64,000 nt of DNA from Oscheius onirici (GCA_932521025.1 OW051471.1:6448001-6512000); one strand, 5' to 3'. Positions 33,720 to 45,475 are shown, counted from the first letter of the stretch. Numbers and translations are program-made. The notes: generated by a model from the sequence alone, not told the origin.

Positions 33720-35386
33720 ATGGAGGAGATTCTCATGATCCCCGACTTGGCTTGGGTTCCACGTGGTACGGCAAAGAAGATCCCAGACAAGCTGAAGCTA
33801 GACAAAGAGCAACTTGAAGAACTTATTCAAGGTATATTTCGACAGATATTTAGGTTTCTGACCTGTTTTTCTTAGGACCAGTAGACAATGATGGCGATAG
33901 CGATGCAGACGCTACTGAAGAAACTATGGAAACGGAAGAAAACAAAAAAGAGGGAGATGAGAAAGACGAGGATGATTCCGACAGAAATGCGTAAGAATTT
34001 GAGCTATTATTTCAATCAGCATTTCAAGGATGCGAGGAATTGCCATGTACGCCTCGAACAAAGACGATCCATACTTCACTGAACACGTGGATAGTGACGC
34101 TGAAGATGAGAAAGACGAATTTGAAATTCGTCCCGACGACAACCTGGTAGCTGTAGCCAAGATCAACAAGGTTTGTTGCCCATACTTTTTTACCTCAGAT
34201 TTAGGACGAATACACATTAGAAGTTCACGTCTACAATGAGGCAGACGATGATTGGTATTGTCATCACGACTATATCTTGGATGCTCCTCCCCTCTGTTTA
34301 GAACCGATTCAGCATGACCCTGGAAACGATGAATCTGGAAAGGTGTTTTGAATAGTTTCTCGAATAACACAAATTTTTAGGGAAATCTTCTTGCTATTGG
34401 CACCATGAATTCCACTATCAATATTTGGGATCTTGATATTGTCAATGCAGCTGAACCTGTTGTCACTCTAGGAAATTCACAAAAACGTTTTTTTTTTTCA
34501 AATTTGTCTAACCATTTCTCTAAAAACAGCCGGGAAAACAAAGAAGAAAAGAGATGGAAGTGCTCAAGGACACAGTGATGCTGTTCTCTCCCTAGCTTGG
34601 AATAAGCTCACAGACCACGTTGTTGCTAGTGGTGGTGCCGATAAACAGGTCGTTTTGTGGGATTTAGATGAAGCAAAAGCTGCTCAAGTTATCCCCAACA
34701 GAGGCGGCGAGGTAAATGATCCACCAAAAATACATCAATATATTCTAGGTTCAATGTTTGAAATGGCATCCAGTGGAGTCTACTTTTATCATACTTGGCA
34801 CCATGGCTGGAGGTGTTCAAGTTTTGGATTGTCGTGATACTAGTGGACAAGCTTCTGCCGAATGGAAATTCGAGGGACAAGTCGAAAGAATTCAATGGAA
34901 TCATTTCAACCCATTTACATCTTTCGTAGCCACTGACGATGGTAACTTTGCATCTTCTTTAGTAAATAAAGCTTTTAGGCACTTTGAGATATATTGATAT
35001 GAGAAAAGCTGGTGAAACAGTTTGGAAAGTCAAGGCCCACGAGGATTCAATCGGTGGATTGTCCCTTAGCGCCGTCACTAGAGGACTTCTCACGACTGTT
35101 GGCCATGATCAGGTTAGTCGCGTTTTCAATTGGATTGCCGAAATAATTCCTTTGTTCATTCCCGATGGCATGTAATACGGTCTTCCAGATCCTAAACGTT
35201 TGGAAAGTGCAGGACGATGGCGTGGTCAATCGTATACACTCGGAAAAACTTGCTTTGGGACCTCTACATTCGCTGCAATTCAATCCAGACGTCGCCACTA
35301 TTATCTGTGTTGGAGGATCCAGCAATGATCTGATTCGCGTCATGGATTTGGCCAAAATTGACGCAGTTGTTCAGGCTTTTTCTTGA
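33720..35386 (+). CDS. pwp-1: PWP1, WD-repeat ribosome biogenesis factor
   Basis: Nine exons (33720-33831, 33876-33990, 34029-34170, 34205-34342, 34381-34486, 34530-34711, 34749-34941, 34979-35112, 35189-35386) give 439 residues. WD blades are visible: LLAIGTMNSTINIWDLD, HSDAVLSLAWNK ... VASGGADKQVVLWDLD, VQCLKWHPVESTFIILGT, HEDSIGGLSLSAV ... GHDQILNVWKVQ. The N-terminus contains IPDLAWVPRGTAKKIPDKLKL and an acidic run (EDEDDSD), both typical of periodic tryptophan protein 1, which supports Pol I transcription and rRNA production in the nucleolus. The ATG follows ATTTTCAGA directly, consistent with a trans-spliced second gene of an operon. Confidence 0.93.
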
Positions 35387-36686
35387 GTTTTTTGTTGGCA
35401 ATGTTGTTGATTTTGAAGAAACTGTTATTGATCATTCTTTTCTAGTTCTGAATAGGCCCATTTATGTATCAGTTTCACATTTTTCATTCGCTGTGTTTGG
35501 ATGGCCATATCACAGCGAGGAACTACTCTTTTGAATTGACACTTTTACTAAAAAGAAAACACCTTTTGTGACCCATTGAGACCAGCCTGCGGCGCGATTA
35601 TCCTCTTCTCAACAATGCAGGGTTGCACTCTGTCCTTATAATCGATCGTCTGCCAGGACGGCTGTGCTCTTTGCGCCATTTCATCACGGTCAGCGACATC
35701 TGTCCCGATCATGTTGCTCTAGCTGACCTTGGAGCGCGCATTTGCATTTTCCCAGACTCCGAAGTTATGCAATGAGGAGATTTTTGCGCAATGCGAATTC
35801 CGTACCGGTGCTCGTAGTCTCGTGATATCAATTAAAAACCTCTTTCGATGTTAAGCTAGCCGTCCCTGCGTCATGCTTGTGAAACTTGAAATGACCGGAG
35901 CCCGGCGCAATGGCTAGGCATAGCGCCCTTTACCGGTTCTTATGTCCCGCAACACACGACGAGACCCATCGGTCACCCCATTGCAGTCGCGCCGTCGTCC
36001 TCCAGCTGCCATCTTTTAATGTAAGCCCATGCTTATCAGATCTCCTTTTGCTACTTGTTTGAAACTGCACTTTCGCTCTCTCTGGACTGCACCCAAATGT
36101 ATCCTTTCTAGTTTTTTTTACTGCAGAATGACTCGCGTAAATGGCTGGCAAAACTGTCTTATAGTACTTCCTCTTGCCGTTTCTCCATTTTATTGCGGGA
36201 ACGAATCTCGTCTCCATGACAATGCGTGCTCCACTCCATACAAAGTGCGTCCGGCCCCATACACCGGTGAAAAATATTCATCATTTTTTTTATCAGGTGG
36301 CATTTTTCGGGAGACTGATCTTTCGTAGCTTTTTCGCGACCTCGCGATATCTTCCGATTTGTCAGTCCCTTTGATCGGTGTTGTGAGTTTGTTCCTTTTT
36401 GTCTAAATGTTCTCCGATCTGAACAAGTTCAGAACGACTAAGTATTTCGGAACCGGTCTCGCCTTGTTCGCGCTTTTATTCTCTTCCTCTGCAAGATTCA
36501 TTTTTACCAAAATCTCTAGCCTATATCGCTGGAATGATTAACGTAAACTTGGGGGACAGCTTACGGCTCCCCGATGTTTGCCCACAATGATTGCATGACT
36601 GAATCATTCCTCATGGCGCCACATGCAACCCTCTACTCTTCTTTCCGCTCCTTTTCGGCACATTATACTTTCATTTTAGGGTAGCC
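35387..36686. other. Intergenic region upstream of the elongase
   Basis: No gene supported. Short frames at 36029-36374 have no coding signature. The phrase CGTCTGCCAGGACGGCTGT (35647-35665) is identical to coding sequence of the receptor (2805-2823), a 19-base match that I cannot explain. The end of the region should hold the elongase promoter; ATTTTAGGGTAGCC precedes its ATG. Confidence 0.4.
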
Positions 36687-38611
36687 ATGGCCCGTTACGA
36701 CTACTATCCGCGATTCGGACAGGAAAACTATTCGTTCATTCTTCCACTTGAGGATAGCTTTAACGCCTTTGAATCGACTACCTGGATGCAAAGGAACTGG
36801 CAACATTCCCTCACATGGTCCGCCGGATACGTTATTGCCATTTTTGCCGGACAGAAGGTTAGTATTTCAGCTTTTTTTTAATAATCAAAACGAGTTTTAG
36901 CTGATGTCTTCTCGCAAGCCACTTCAGTTGGATACTCCTCTCTTTTTATGGAATGCAGCTCTCGCCATTTTTTCGATTCTCGGGTTTTTGCGAATGACTC
37001 CGGAATGGTTTTGGAGCTGGAAAGAGTGAGTTGTCTTTTATCAATCTGGTACACGTCATATCAATTGACAGCAAGACCTCTGATATGCCTTATAGTCAAG
37101 ATAAGCAACGTGGACAGTTTCTGCGCTTGAAAGATAGGACAAAAAGCGCTTGAAAATCCTCTCTAATTTGCTCTCAGGTCTGTGTGTCTGAAGCTCTATA
37201 TGAGGATAAGGAGGAAAGCTTTGTGCGCAAATTAGTTTTTAACAAGTGACGACAAGAAAGCAAGTGCGCGAAGTGTTGGGTGTGTCGCGAAGGGTTCTTA
37301 TAGCTTTTATAGTTTCTTTGGGGGGTCAGGGAGAGTGACTGGAGCAGAGTGACAAGGGGAGAAGGGAAGGGACAGTAGGACTGAGACTCACTGAAGCAAG
37401 GAACGGGCCGGGCGATCCGTTCAGATCCTACATTTTGAAATTAAGCTTGGGAGGGAGTGGGTTCAAATACAATTTCGGTAGTTTCTTTGGACGGTCAGGG
37501 AGAGTCTCTGTGTATGTGTATTTGAAGCTTTGGGGAAGATTTGTGAAGATCCGAATAAGTTGTTGTTTCGTAGCAAGTAGAAACAGGAAAAGCAAGTGCG
37601 CAAAGGGTTCTTATGACTTCTGAGGTTCTTATAGTTTTTTGGAGGGACTGGAGTAGAGTGACAAGGGAACAATGAAAGGGAAACTAGAACTGAGGATCCG
37701 AGAAAGAATTTATAGGAGAAGACAAGAAATCTTTAGCCCTGGAAGGGCGGTGCTATCCTTGTTACTAAGAAAGCATCTGACAGAAGTCTTCAACAACGAG
37801 TTTTCAGCAATTCTTTCACATACTCGGTATGCGTCTCTTCGTATGCTCAAGGAATCACTGGCTTTTGGACTGAACAGTTCGCTATGAGCAAGGTTCGTTT
37901 TTTTAAGATATGTTGAACATTCTAAAATAGGTGGCCGAACTGGTAGATACGGGTTTCATCGTTGCACGCAAGAGGCCTTTGCTCTTTCTTCACTGGTACC
38001 ATCACATTACGGTTCTGATGTACACCTGGCATGCATACAAGGATCACACTGCTTCAGGTTAGTCTTCTTTTGCCATTTTAAATGCGTCATTTTAGGAAGA
38101 TGGTTCATCTGGATGAATTACGGTGTACATGCTCTGATGTATTCGTACTACGCTCTCAGTGCGTTGAAGCTTCGCCCGCCGAAAGCTGTTGCCATGCTAG
38201 TTACCATTTTGCAAATTTCTCAAATGATTATGGGAGTTACGATAGGAATTCACGTCTACAACATCAAGGTGACTTGTTCATTTTTGTGTTCAATTTTTAT
38301 TTACAGAAATCTGGCGAGTATTGCCAGCAAACGTGGGAGAATCTGGGTCTTTGCTTCACCATTTACTTCACCTACTTCCTTCTCTTCTGCAACTTCTTCT
38401 ACCATGCCTATCTCAAAAAGAATAATCGCTATGTTGCCGCCCCCAAAAGTCAAAAAGTACGGCTTTTTTATCTCGACAAATTAGTTTGTTTCAGGTGGAA
38501 CCTGTTGGACTCGAAAAGGAGCCCGAAGAGGACATGAATGCCAACAAGATCATTGCCGATGGCGTCACGACCCGAAATTGTGCTCGACGAAAAGTTCAAA
38601 AAGCGGAATAG
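36687..38611 (+). CDS. Very-long-chain fatty acid elongase, ELOVL6 type
   Basis: Seven exons (36687-36857, 36901-37025, 37784-37892, 37931-38057, 38096-38268, 38307-38456, 38495-38611) give 323 residues. The protein has about seven membrane segments and the catalytic histidine box HWYHH, in [25 protein letters not shown] is preceded by [15 protein letters not shown], the ELOVL3/6 version of the conserved block. It catalyses the condensation step (malonyl-CoA plus acyl-CoA) of fatty acid elongation in the endoplasmic reticulum. Among nematode elongases it is nearest in kind to ELO-2/ELO-5/ELO-6 proteins. Intron 2 (758 bases) is filled by dispersed-repeat sequence; its acceptor CATCTGACAG lies right next to the repeat end. 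The C-terminus lacks an obvious KKxx signal but is basic. Confidence 0.92.
37163..37766 (+). mobile_element. Dispersed repeat copies (R4) inside an elongase intron
   Basis: Starts TCTCTAATTTGCTCTCAGGTCTGTGTGTCT and ends TTTAGCCCTGGAAGGGCGGTGCTATCCTTGT, the constant ends of the family seen at 21.8-22.9 kb. It has internal partial copies joined head to tail (for example a second AGCTTGGGAGGGAGTGGGTTC block at 37442). It has the same orientation as the host gene, so the pre-mRNA carries it. Confidence 0.75.
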
Positions 38612-38815
38612 AATCTCGACAACAAAGATGTCACCGTAATCTCATAATCAAGAGCACTTTGCATATTCCCGATGATGTTTTCATATACTGTTCCATCCCA
38701 TGGTTTTTGTTTGTTTTTATTGATCTTGCCCAGTTTACAGCCAGTATTAACATCTGCAAATTAAAAAAATATAGTCCAGTGAAAGAGAAATTGGCTTTAT
38801 CTGAATAAAACATGA

Positions 38816-39382
38816 TCACATACTCGTTAAAGTGGGTGCCTCCAACTTCTTGAACTGGACGTGGTTTTCCTGAGCTTTTGCCGCCATTTGTAGGATTTCT
38901 TCAGGGAAACTTCGCCTTTCTCTACTGATGCATTCGACACAGAAATGGTTCCCGAAGTGTATGCTACAAGACTGAAAACGAGCGATAGAACGAAAGAAAA
39001 GTTCGTACCTTGTGGATACAGACTGGTCGATGGCACAGATGGCAGGTAGATCCCAGAACGAGGAAATCGAAAAGCATCATTTTTCGACTTTTCTTTGTCG
39101 GCGGTTCGAACGGATCTCTCATATAATAGACTTCGTGAGCATAACTGAACAAAACCTTATTGTTTTTTTAATGAAAAGAACTTACTGTCCGTTTCCAGTC
39201 GTCAGTTTACCATAAAAACACGACTCTTTCAGCCCACAGAGAGCGCATTCGAAGGCGATAAAAGGACTTTTATAGTCTGTATTTCCGTCTTCGTCTTTAT
39301 TTTCTGAAAATTTATTGATAAGAAGAAGGGAAACAAAAAAGATACCTGGGAGTTGTAAGGAACCGGTACGAGAGTCGTCCAT
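38816..39382 (-). CDS. Cysteine-rich DPF-motif protein (CDPF1-like)
   Basis: Four exons (39382-39346, 39303-39186, 39144-39009, 38971-38816) give 148 residues. It has FECALCGLKESC, YYMRDPFEPP (the DPF motif), FLVLGSTCHLCHRPVCIHK and SIHFGNHFCVECISRERRSFPEEI, matching the CDPF1 family cysteine by cysteine. CDPF1 proteins are probably zinc-binding and have no settled function. The donor after GGACA|GTAAG keeps frame only if it splits a His codon, which it does. It is convergent with the elongase, the stops about 205 bases apart. Confidence 0.88.
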
Positions 39383-39429
39383 TGAAAAAAAAAACGAATC
39401 TGAATGTTGAATTGCTGCACGGTTTTTGG

Positions 39430-39775
39430 TTAGGAAAGGGCAGAATAGACATGGCTGACGGGCCGGGACGGGCTTGGGCCTGAAAGTTGAGGCCCGACCC
39501 GGGCCGGAAAGGTCGGCCCGCGGGGAAATTTTGGAAAAAGGGGTGATTTTTTACCAAAATTTGCATTATTTCGTCATTTTTAGTAAAAAAAAAAAAAAAG
39601 TTCAACAAAATATAACAATATTATTCTTTAATTTAGTTCTAGAATGCGCTAAAATGCACGACCATCTCCATTTTTTATCCGATCCCGGTCCGATGGCCAA
39701 GTCTGGGGACCGGGCCGAGGCGACTCGGGCCTGGAATCTCCGGCCCGGAGCCATGTCTAGGGCAGAATTTTTTTT
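39430..39775. repeat. GC-rich inverted repeat (possible foldback or MITE-like element)
   Basis: Left arm 39436-39500 and right arm 39700-39762 are related in inverse orientation: both contain TAGACATGGCT followed two bases later by GGGCCGG and a GGGCCTGAA or AGGCCC run. The arms are far more GC-rich than the flanking DNA. The interior (39540-39690) is AT-rich with a run of A. No coding capacity. Confidence 0.6.
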
Positions 39776-39977
39776 AAAAGGCAGCGTTTTTACCTTATTG
39801 CTCATAAATATATACACTCACGAGACTGAATATTTTGGAGAAAGGGTATAAAAAAGAAGCTGGCTAGAATATCGATTCCGAATGCGGTTCAAATCGCCCC
39901 CAAAGCAGTGTACTGTAACGTTGACTTTATTGTACCCGCGACATTTCTTTTGGGAAGATCACACACTCGCGAGTTGA

Positions 39978-40263
39978 TCAGACAGACAGGGCAGAGACAT
40001 CAGCCTGTCTTTCGACTCCCGTGTCCCCGTCAGTTAAGACAACTTTTTGATCATGTGACTGACTAAGCGTAGAATTTGTGAATGCCTCATCCTGAATAGT
40101 TTTTATTGATCTGCTTATTTAGTTATCGACTCACCTCTGATTTTTTGAGAACCATACTGTGGAACATGCAGGCGCCCAAAAATGTTAGCATGATTCCGAA
40201 GAGCAACAGCACTGGTCCGTACTGATCAAACTTGAGCGAAGTGAATGAATCCCAAAACGACAT
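39978..40263 (-). CDS. Small single-pass membrane protein
   Basis: Two exons (40263-40135, 40091-39978) give 80 residues. The first exon encodes a short cytosolic or lumenal start (SFWDSFTSLKFDQYG) and one hydrophobic segment (PVLLLFGIMLTFLGACMF) followed by MVLKKSE. The second exon encodes a hydrophilic, acidic tail ending ALSV. I recognise no family. Evidence is the exact frame across a canonical 43-base intron and the membrane segment. The product is too short for most gene finders. Confidence 0.6.
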
Positions 40264-40868
40264 GTAGAAAAAGGTCCCTAGTGACTAGGAATTTCGAGAT
40301 CTGTTACACTGTGTAATGGCAGTCTACGAACTAGGCAGTCTGGAAGGTGGTCAACTGTGAAATTGATTGCTGATTGTGAGTCACAACTAATTGCTGCAAA
40401 GACTTGAAGAAAGAGCTAGCCAGCGACCGGTCACTCCTCGAGAAAAACAAACAAAGAACAGTCCGAAAGAGGGCAAAAGAGTAAGGCCGATATACAGCTG
40501 ATAAAAAAAATGGAGAAGCCGGTTCAATGGCCTCGGGAAGACAGGTTACACACGTGTTTTGAAGGTGTACTTTACAAACAGGAACTGAAATCGGACACTG
40601 TTTATGGCCTCTGTCTACGAGGTCAATTGGTATACTATATCGATCCGTTTCATCCAAAGACTTAGGTGGGGCGCACTCAAAAGAACAAAGTCGAAAGCGT
40701 GAGTGCATAATAAAAGTTGTTCATTTTCGGATGACTGATGAGTTTTTGGACGATACGAATTTTTTTCCCTACACTGAAGAAAAAGGAACATTTAATGTCC
40801 GATCACAAAGCTGGATGACTCGTTGTATACAAAGTGAAAAAATTGGTAGTCGGTCATTTCACCGGAGA
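40264..40868. other. Intergenic region
   Basis: Holds the upstream region of the small membrane protein gene and the 3' end of the RASSF gene. No further gene is supported. Confidence 0.4.
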
Positions 40869-43800
40869 TCACAGGCGAGTACTCTGTTGGAGACGAATTT
40901 CCTCCATATTGACATATTCAGGCTCATCTCCAGTAATACGGAGACTGTCCGAGGTGCCATAACCGTCAAGTTCTGTCGTTGTTCTAGATATGGGGACAAC
41001 AGAAGGAACAATCGCTGATTCGGGTACTGAATGTCCTCTTCGACGTAATTCTGCATCCATTGCATATCTGAATATACTCTCATATGAATGTCCTTTGACA
41101 AATGTACCTGTACTGGTTGTATCTCTGCTTCGTCTGCCAGACGTATTGTGACTCTTCCATCGACAAAATGCGGATAAAGTTCTCCAATTCCGGTACTTCA
41201 AAGGCTTCCCACTGGAAGTTGTGCTATTTGGAAAGAAACTTTTAAAGCTACCAATATGTCTCCCGTGTCGTTTTCCTGAAGCACAAGAGCATGTCCAGCA
41301 TTGATGGAACCCCATTCAAGGACGACTTTCAAAGGACAAACGTCGTCGCTTATTCTGATCATCTTCCCTGAAATTAGCTCTTCAAGAGACTGTCAATCAA
41401 AGGCTGAGTTCCCTCGGGATGACTTTTGTTGTTGAAATCGCACACTAGCATTAACAGAGTCTTTTGCTCAAAACAGCGAAACGTCATTACGCATCTTGAA
41501 GAGCCTCGTGTCTCCCACACACATAACGTATTTCCCAAAGCCGTAGTATTCCCTTTCCGTCTGCATTAGTACATCGCAGTCCATTTGAATAATCATCCCG
41601 ACGGAAACACTTGACTCTCGACTCGATTTTCGTCCAACACAATGAATTCTAGCGCCCCATTCAATCAGAGCCCGACATAAAGGTGCCCCCACATTGCTTT
41701 TTCTGATTCGAACTCACTCAAAAGAGTGAATGAAACTGCATCCGTTTCCTGTCGACACTCGTAGAGCGCAAACTTTTTCGGATTATCAGCCACTCGGAAC
41801 TTTCGGAGAAGAGTCACGATCATTTGTCTGTAAAAGGTAAAAATTAGACTAGAAGTGACTCACCTGGTAGTCATGGAACTGTTGATATTGATCGTTTTGA
41901 CAGTATTTCTTGGAAGAAAGAAGGACGTGATTGTCCTGTGTCGACCAGTGTTTTTACCTGAATTTTTCTTTTACTTGAAGAGAGACATGACATCTCATTA
42001 ATATTTAATTGCTCTGCCTTCCTTCTCATACTCCCAATAACATCCTTCGTGTTCTCTCGGAAAACTCACTGATTCGTGAGCTTGGGTTTTCAGGTTGATT
42101 GCCTTTCAAGCCCCGACGAACCCCCGAATGGATCGGAGCAATCTGGACGCAGAACTCAGCAATCTCATCAGAGAGGTTTTTTTTTTATTTTATCGCAAAA
42201 ATATTTCGATTAAGACGACGGAATGGAAGACAACGAAACGTGACAGAACTAGCGACGTGAGTTTATGATATTTTCTCATCCAAGATTTTGCAGAACAGCC
42301 TTCTAGAGAGAGACGCTTGTTTGACGGCCCTGGCCAATGCGATTACGAACTACGTTACAGTCGAACTCAGTCGACGACTCACAGTTCCGTCAGAACCAAC
42401 ACCGCCTTGTTTCAGCGTTTCTAACAGTTCTGATGGTGAACAGCCAACATCTCTGAAAGGAGCCGGTATTTGACTTATATTACGTTATTAGATTCATGTT
42501 TCAGTTCCTAGACCAACTATGCTGAGTACTACTAAGGTAACTCCCAGTTCACAACGCCGTTCTGGTATCTGTTTATCAGTTGTAAAACAATTATACTTCG
42601 AGGTTCTCTTCCTCGGATGAATAAAATCAGTCAACCGTCTACACCTCTCGATAAAGAATCTCCACTAAAGGTACTTTCAGTTCTGTTTTGTTAACGAGAA
42701 ATTATTGAGAATGGGTCTCGATACCGGAGCGAAAACCGATTGGACCGATTCTCGCCTTCACCGAGACCCAATGAGACCCCACTCGAGAATAAAGCGAGTC
42801 GACTAAGGAGACTTTCGACGGAAAGGAGATCTTTAAAAAAATAAACCTGTGTTTATGATATCGAAAACTGTGGCGGGATTCTCTCCAGCTACAACACTGA
42901 TCGGTCGAGAGAAGTTCATATGGATGTGGATGTGACCAGAGAAAGAGGCGCCATCAGGACTCTAAAGTACTAGAATAAGAAAAATGGAAAAATGCACCAA
43001 CGATTGTCATTAGGTCGGATCCTGATATCGTGTTGTAGTCTTGGACTTTCTGTACCAACTGCAGTTCTTGATATCCGATTGACCATTCAAACGGGGTATC
43101 TTCTTTCACAAATACCTCCTGTACTCTCAGAGTGTTTCCTTTACTGTCAGTGACAAATTGCGTTGTACTGTCGGGAGAAGGTAACGGGGCAAATGACCGT
43201 GGAAGAGTACTACATTGACTGGACTTTGTTGGAGAAAACAACGGATTCTGAACAGATGAGTAGTAAAAATGTTCAGTAAAAAAATACCTCAACCGAGTTC
43301 TCTTTGTCAGATTCTGCTTTGGATGGGCTTTTCAAAGATGGAAGATTCAGATTTTTCGGAATGGTGCCCAATGTTCCGTCGTTTAGTTTCGGGTAGAGGC
43401 TTGGAAACTCTCCCGAAGCAAGAGAAGATCCAGCAGAACGACAGTCCAATGTGACGAGTTCTCGACATCTCTGGTGACAGGTATAGTTGCACTCTGAATA
43501 GTACTTTCAAAGAACGGGAAAGAACTCACTGTCACATTTGACAGCCTGTCTCAGTATCCCCCAAATGAAATCCCCACATTTGTCACACCATGTCGGATGA
43601 AGCAGACTGATTGCCCTGAAAGTTTAATGATCGAACGAACTCGTAGCTACTCACGAAAAGGTATGACCTTGTGCCATTTTCTTTGATCCGAGAGTGAGCA
43701 AGTCATGAAGAGGCCCAAAGTGTTGTTTTTCGATTGTATCGTTCCAGTTGTGCGAAGAGTCCAAATCTGCTAAGAGACAGTTTGCCCAGTCCCAGTTTTC

Positions 43801-44820
43801 GTCTTCCACATCTGGCATTACTAGATGATCATCCAGGGAAATAGTGGCATAGTTGATAGTGTCATCGTTGTATTCTGTGGCAACTGGTGGCTCGACAGAA
43901 ATCGACTGCACCTATATTGTTTTATCAAATGTAGTTCGACTCACCATTTTAGAGTTTTCTTTGGCCACTCCCAACTGGCTCATCCACTCCGAGATGTTAG
44001 CAAGTTGACTGATTTTGGCCCGAAGACCGGAGAACCAGCTGAAACGTAATGTAAAAGTGTCACAAATGGCAAGATTGGAACGGACAAAACGAAAAGATGC
44101 GAGGGAGTGCATGAGCTGATGTGTCTTTGCATGTGTAAAGCCTGCTGAAAACATGAAATAGATGATCTCAACTAATTGATCTGAGAGACACGAACGTGAA
44201 AATGAGAAGCCTCTAAAGAGCTGTACCTGCAGAATATCGGCTAAAAGACATCTGGCATCTGGACAAAAAGTTTCCATCTGGACAAGTGTTGGGAAGAGGA
44301 AGAAAGTGTCCCGCCAGATGGCAAAATGCCAAAACTACTTCACAATTAGGGTTACGAACTGAGACGTAAATGCTCAAATCGGATATTCTCTCCAGCTGGA
44401 CAGATGGACATCGATCGGCCGAGAGAAGTCGCACAAGAATTTGTTAGAAAGGCGCTAAATGGAGCGTGATGATAAGCCGTGACCGAGCAAAACAAACATT
44501 CTTATAAGATGGAGAGGGTGGGGAAGTAGCGGGTGATAACAAAAGAGACGACCTGTGACAGCGGGCTGAACGGGAGATCGATAAATGAGAAATGGCACAT
44601 GACAAATGAGAGAGCGGGCTGGTATAGTGTCCGAATGTCTGTAAAACCCAGTGAGATCGATCGGCTGTGATAAGAAGGTGAGAAACAGGTGTCGCGTAAA
44701 ATCTTTTAGAACTCACCCATTATTCGGAGGCCCTTGAGGATAGCTGTACTCGTAAGCTGGATTGCCGTCAGCCGGTACCACTGTCGGAGATCGTGGCATC
44801 ATCCCAGCGACAAACAGCAT
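40869..44820 (-). CDS. rsf-1: Ras-association domain family protein (RASSF1/5 type: C1, RA, SARAH)
   Basis: Twelve exons (44820-44717, 44038-43945, 43911-43655, 43615-43530, 43493-43288, 43247-43002, 42961-42847, 41957-41864, 41827-41718, 41367-41252, 41211-41108, 41067-40869) sum to 576 codons in frame. A C1 zinc domain spans introns (HTF ... HPTWCDKCGDFIWGILRQ, then CNYTCHQRCRELVTLDC). The RA domain follows (GASFSGHIHIHMNFSRP, ITSFFLPRNTVKTI, VTLLRKFRVADNPKKFALYE, ISDDVCPLKVVLEWG, LQENDTGDILWEAFEVPELENFIRIL). A SARAH helix follows (QYVWQTKQRYNQYRYAMDAEL), which should bind Hippo-type MST kinases. It acts as a Ras effector or scaffold. The start may be this ATG or the ATG-ATG at 44802. Intron 7 (42846-41958) contains a complete gene on the other strand. 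Confidence 0.88.
42128..42844 (+). CDS. Unknown protein gene nested antisense in a RASSF intron
   Basis: Six exons (42128-42175, 42215-42256, 42294-42465, 42505-42564, 42603-42670, 42710-42844) give 174 residues. The N-terminal third is helical (SNLDAELSNLIRE, then LLERDACLTALANAITNYVTVEL); the remainder is a basic, Ser/Pro/Arg-rich tail (SQRRSGSLPRMNK, SRLRRLSTERRSLKK) with several R-x-x-S sites suited to phosphorylation. I recognise no family. All donors are GT; two acceptors (CTTCGAG, ATTGAG) are weaker than the usual TTTCAG. The stop at 42844 lies two bases before the end of RASSF exon 7 on the other strand, and an AATAAA overlaps it (42840-42845). Confidence 0.65.
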
Positions 44821-45475
44821 AACAAATCGTCAGTCATATCTGGAATCGTTTGCTCAGAGATGACAAACTTCTCATCCAGTCAAATAAAGACGCCTGGAGC
44901 AAAAGTAAACAGAGTGGTCGGAGAGACACTAATGAGGCCAATAAAGGGACAGCCGCATGTTGCGTTCGTTTGTGTTTTAGTAGCCACGAGAGAGGGAGAG
45001 TATGAAACCGAAGCTGTTTGCACAGCCTGCAAAACAAGCAGCTCTCCTTCCCGGTTTCAATTCCAGTTTTTAGGCATACTGCACAAAAGAAAAACATGTG
45101 GGTTAGATGACCGGTCGAGGTTTCCGCGGTCAACAACGGCCAGGCAATTATGCCCATGCTGACTAGCCTGGCGGTCATTCGGGTCAAGACTGCCGTGTCC
45201 AGATGAGCGCACAGGGGAAAATAGAGCCGGGTGTCCGGAAAAGGATTATTGATCAGGCACCCGGCGCAACTTTGAATAAAACGCCTGGAAACTCTTAGAT
45301 AGTCAGTTATGCAAAGAGGAAGAAGGCTTTTGAAGTGAATGACATACGGGAGGAAGGAAAGAGGACACCTCAGGGGAGGAGGTCGGAGATCGATCCAGAC
45401 AATGGGTCAGCTGGTAATTAATAATATAATGTTTCCAGAACAAGGACTCGTGCTTACAGTTCTATTTGAGATTTA

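Noticed and set aside
41468-41692. 74-residue minus-strand open frame between RASSF exons
   Set aside because: The flanking exons splice exactly in frame across it and continue the RA domain; it is intron.
44157-44277. Extra RASSF exons (reading FCPDARCLLADILQ and FTHAKTHQLMHSL)
   Set aside because: They require phases that do not match the donor at 44717; the strong acceptor before 44038 fits without them.
44444-44716. Minus-strand open frame upstream of RASSF exon 2
   Set aside because: Lies inside the RASSF first intron; a direct splice from 44717 to 44038 gives an in-frame protein.
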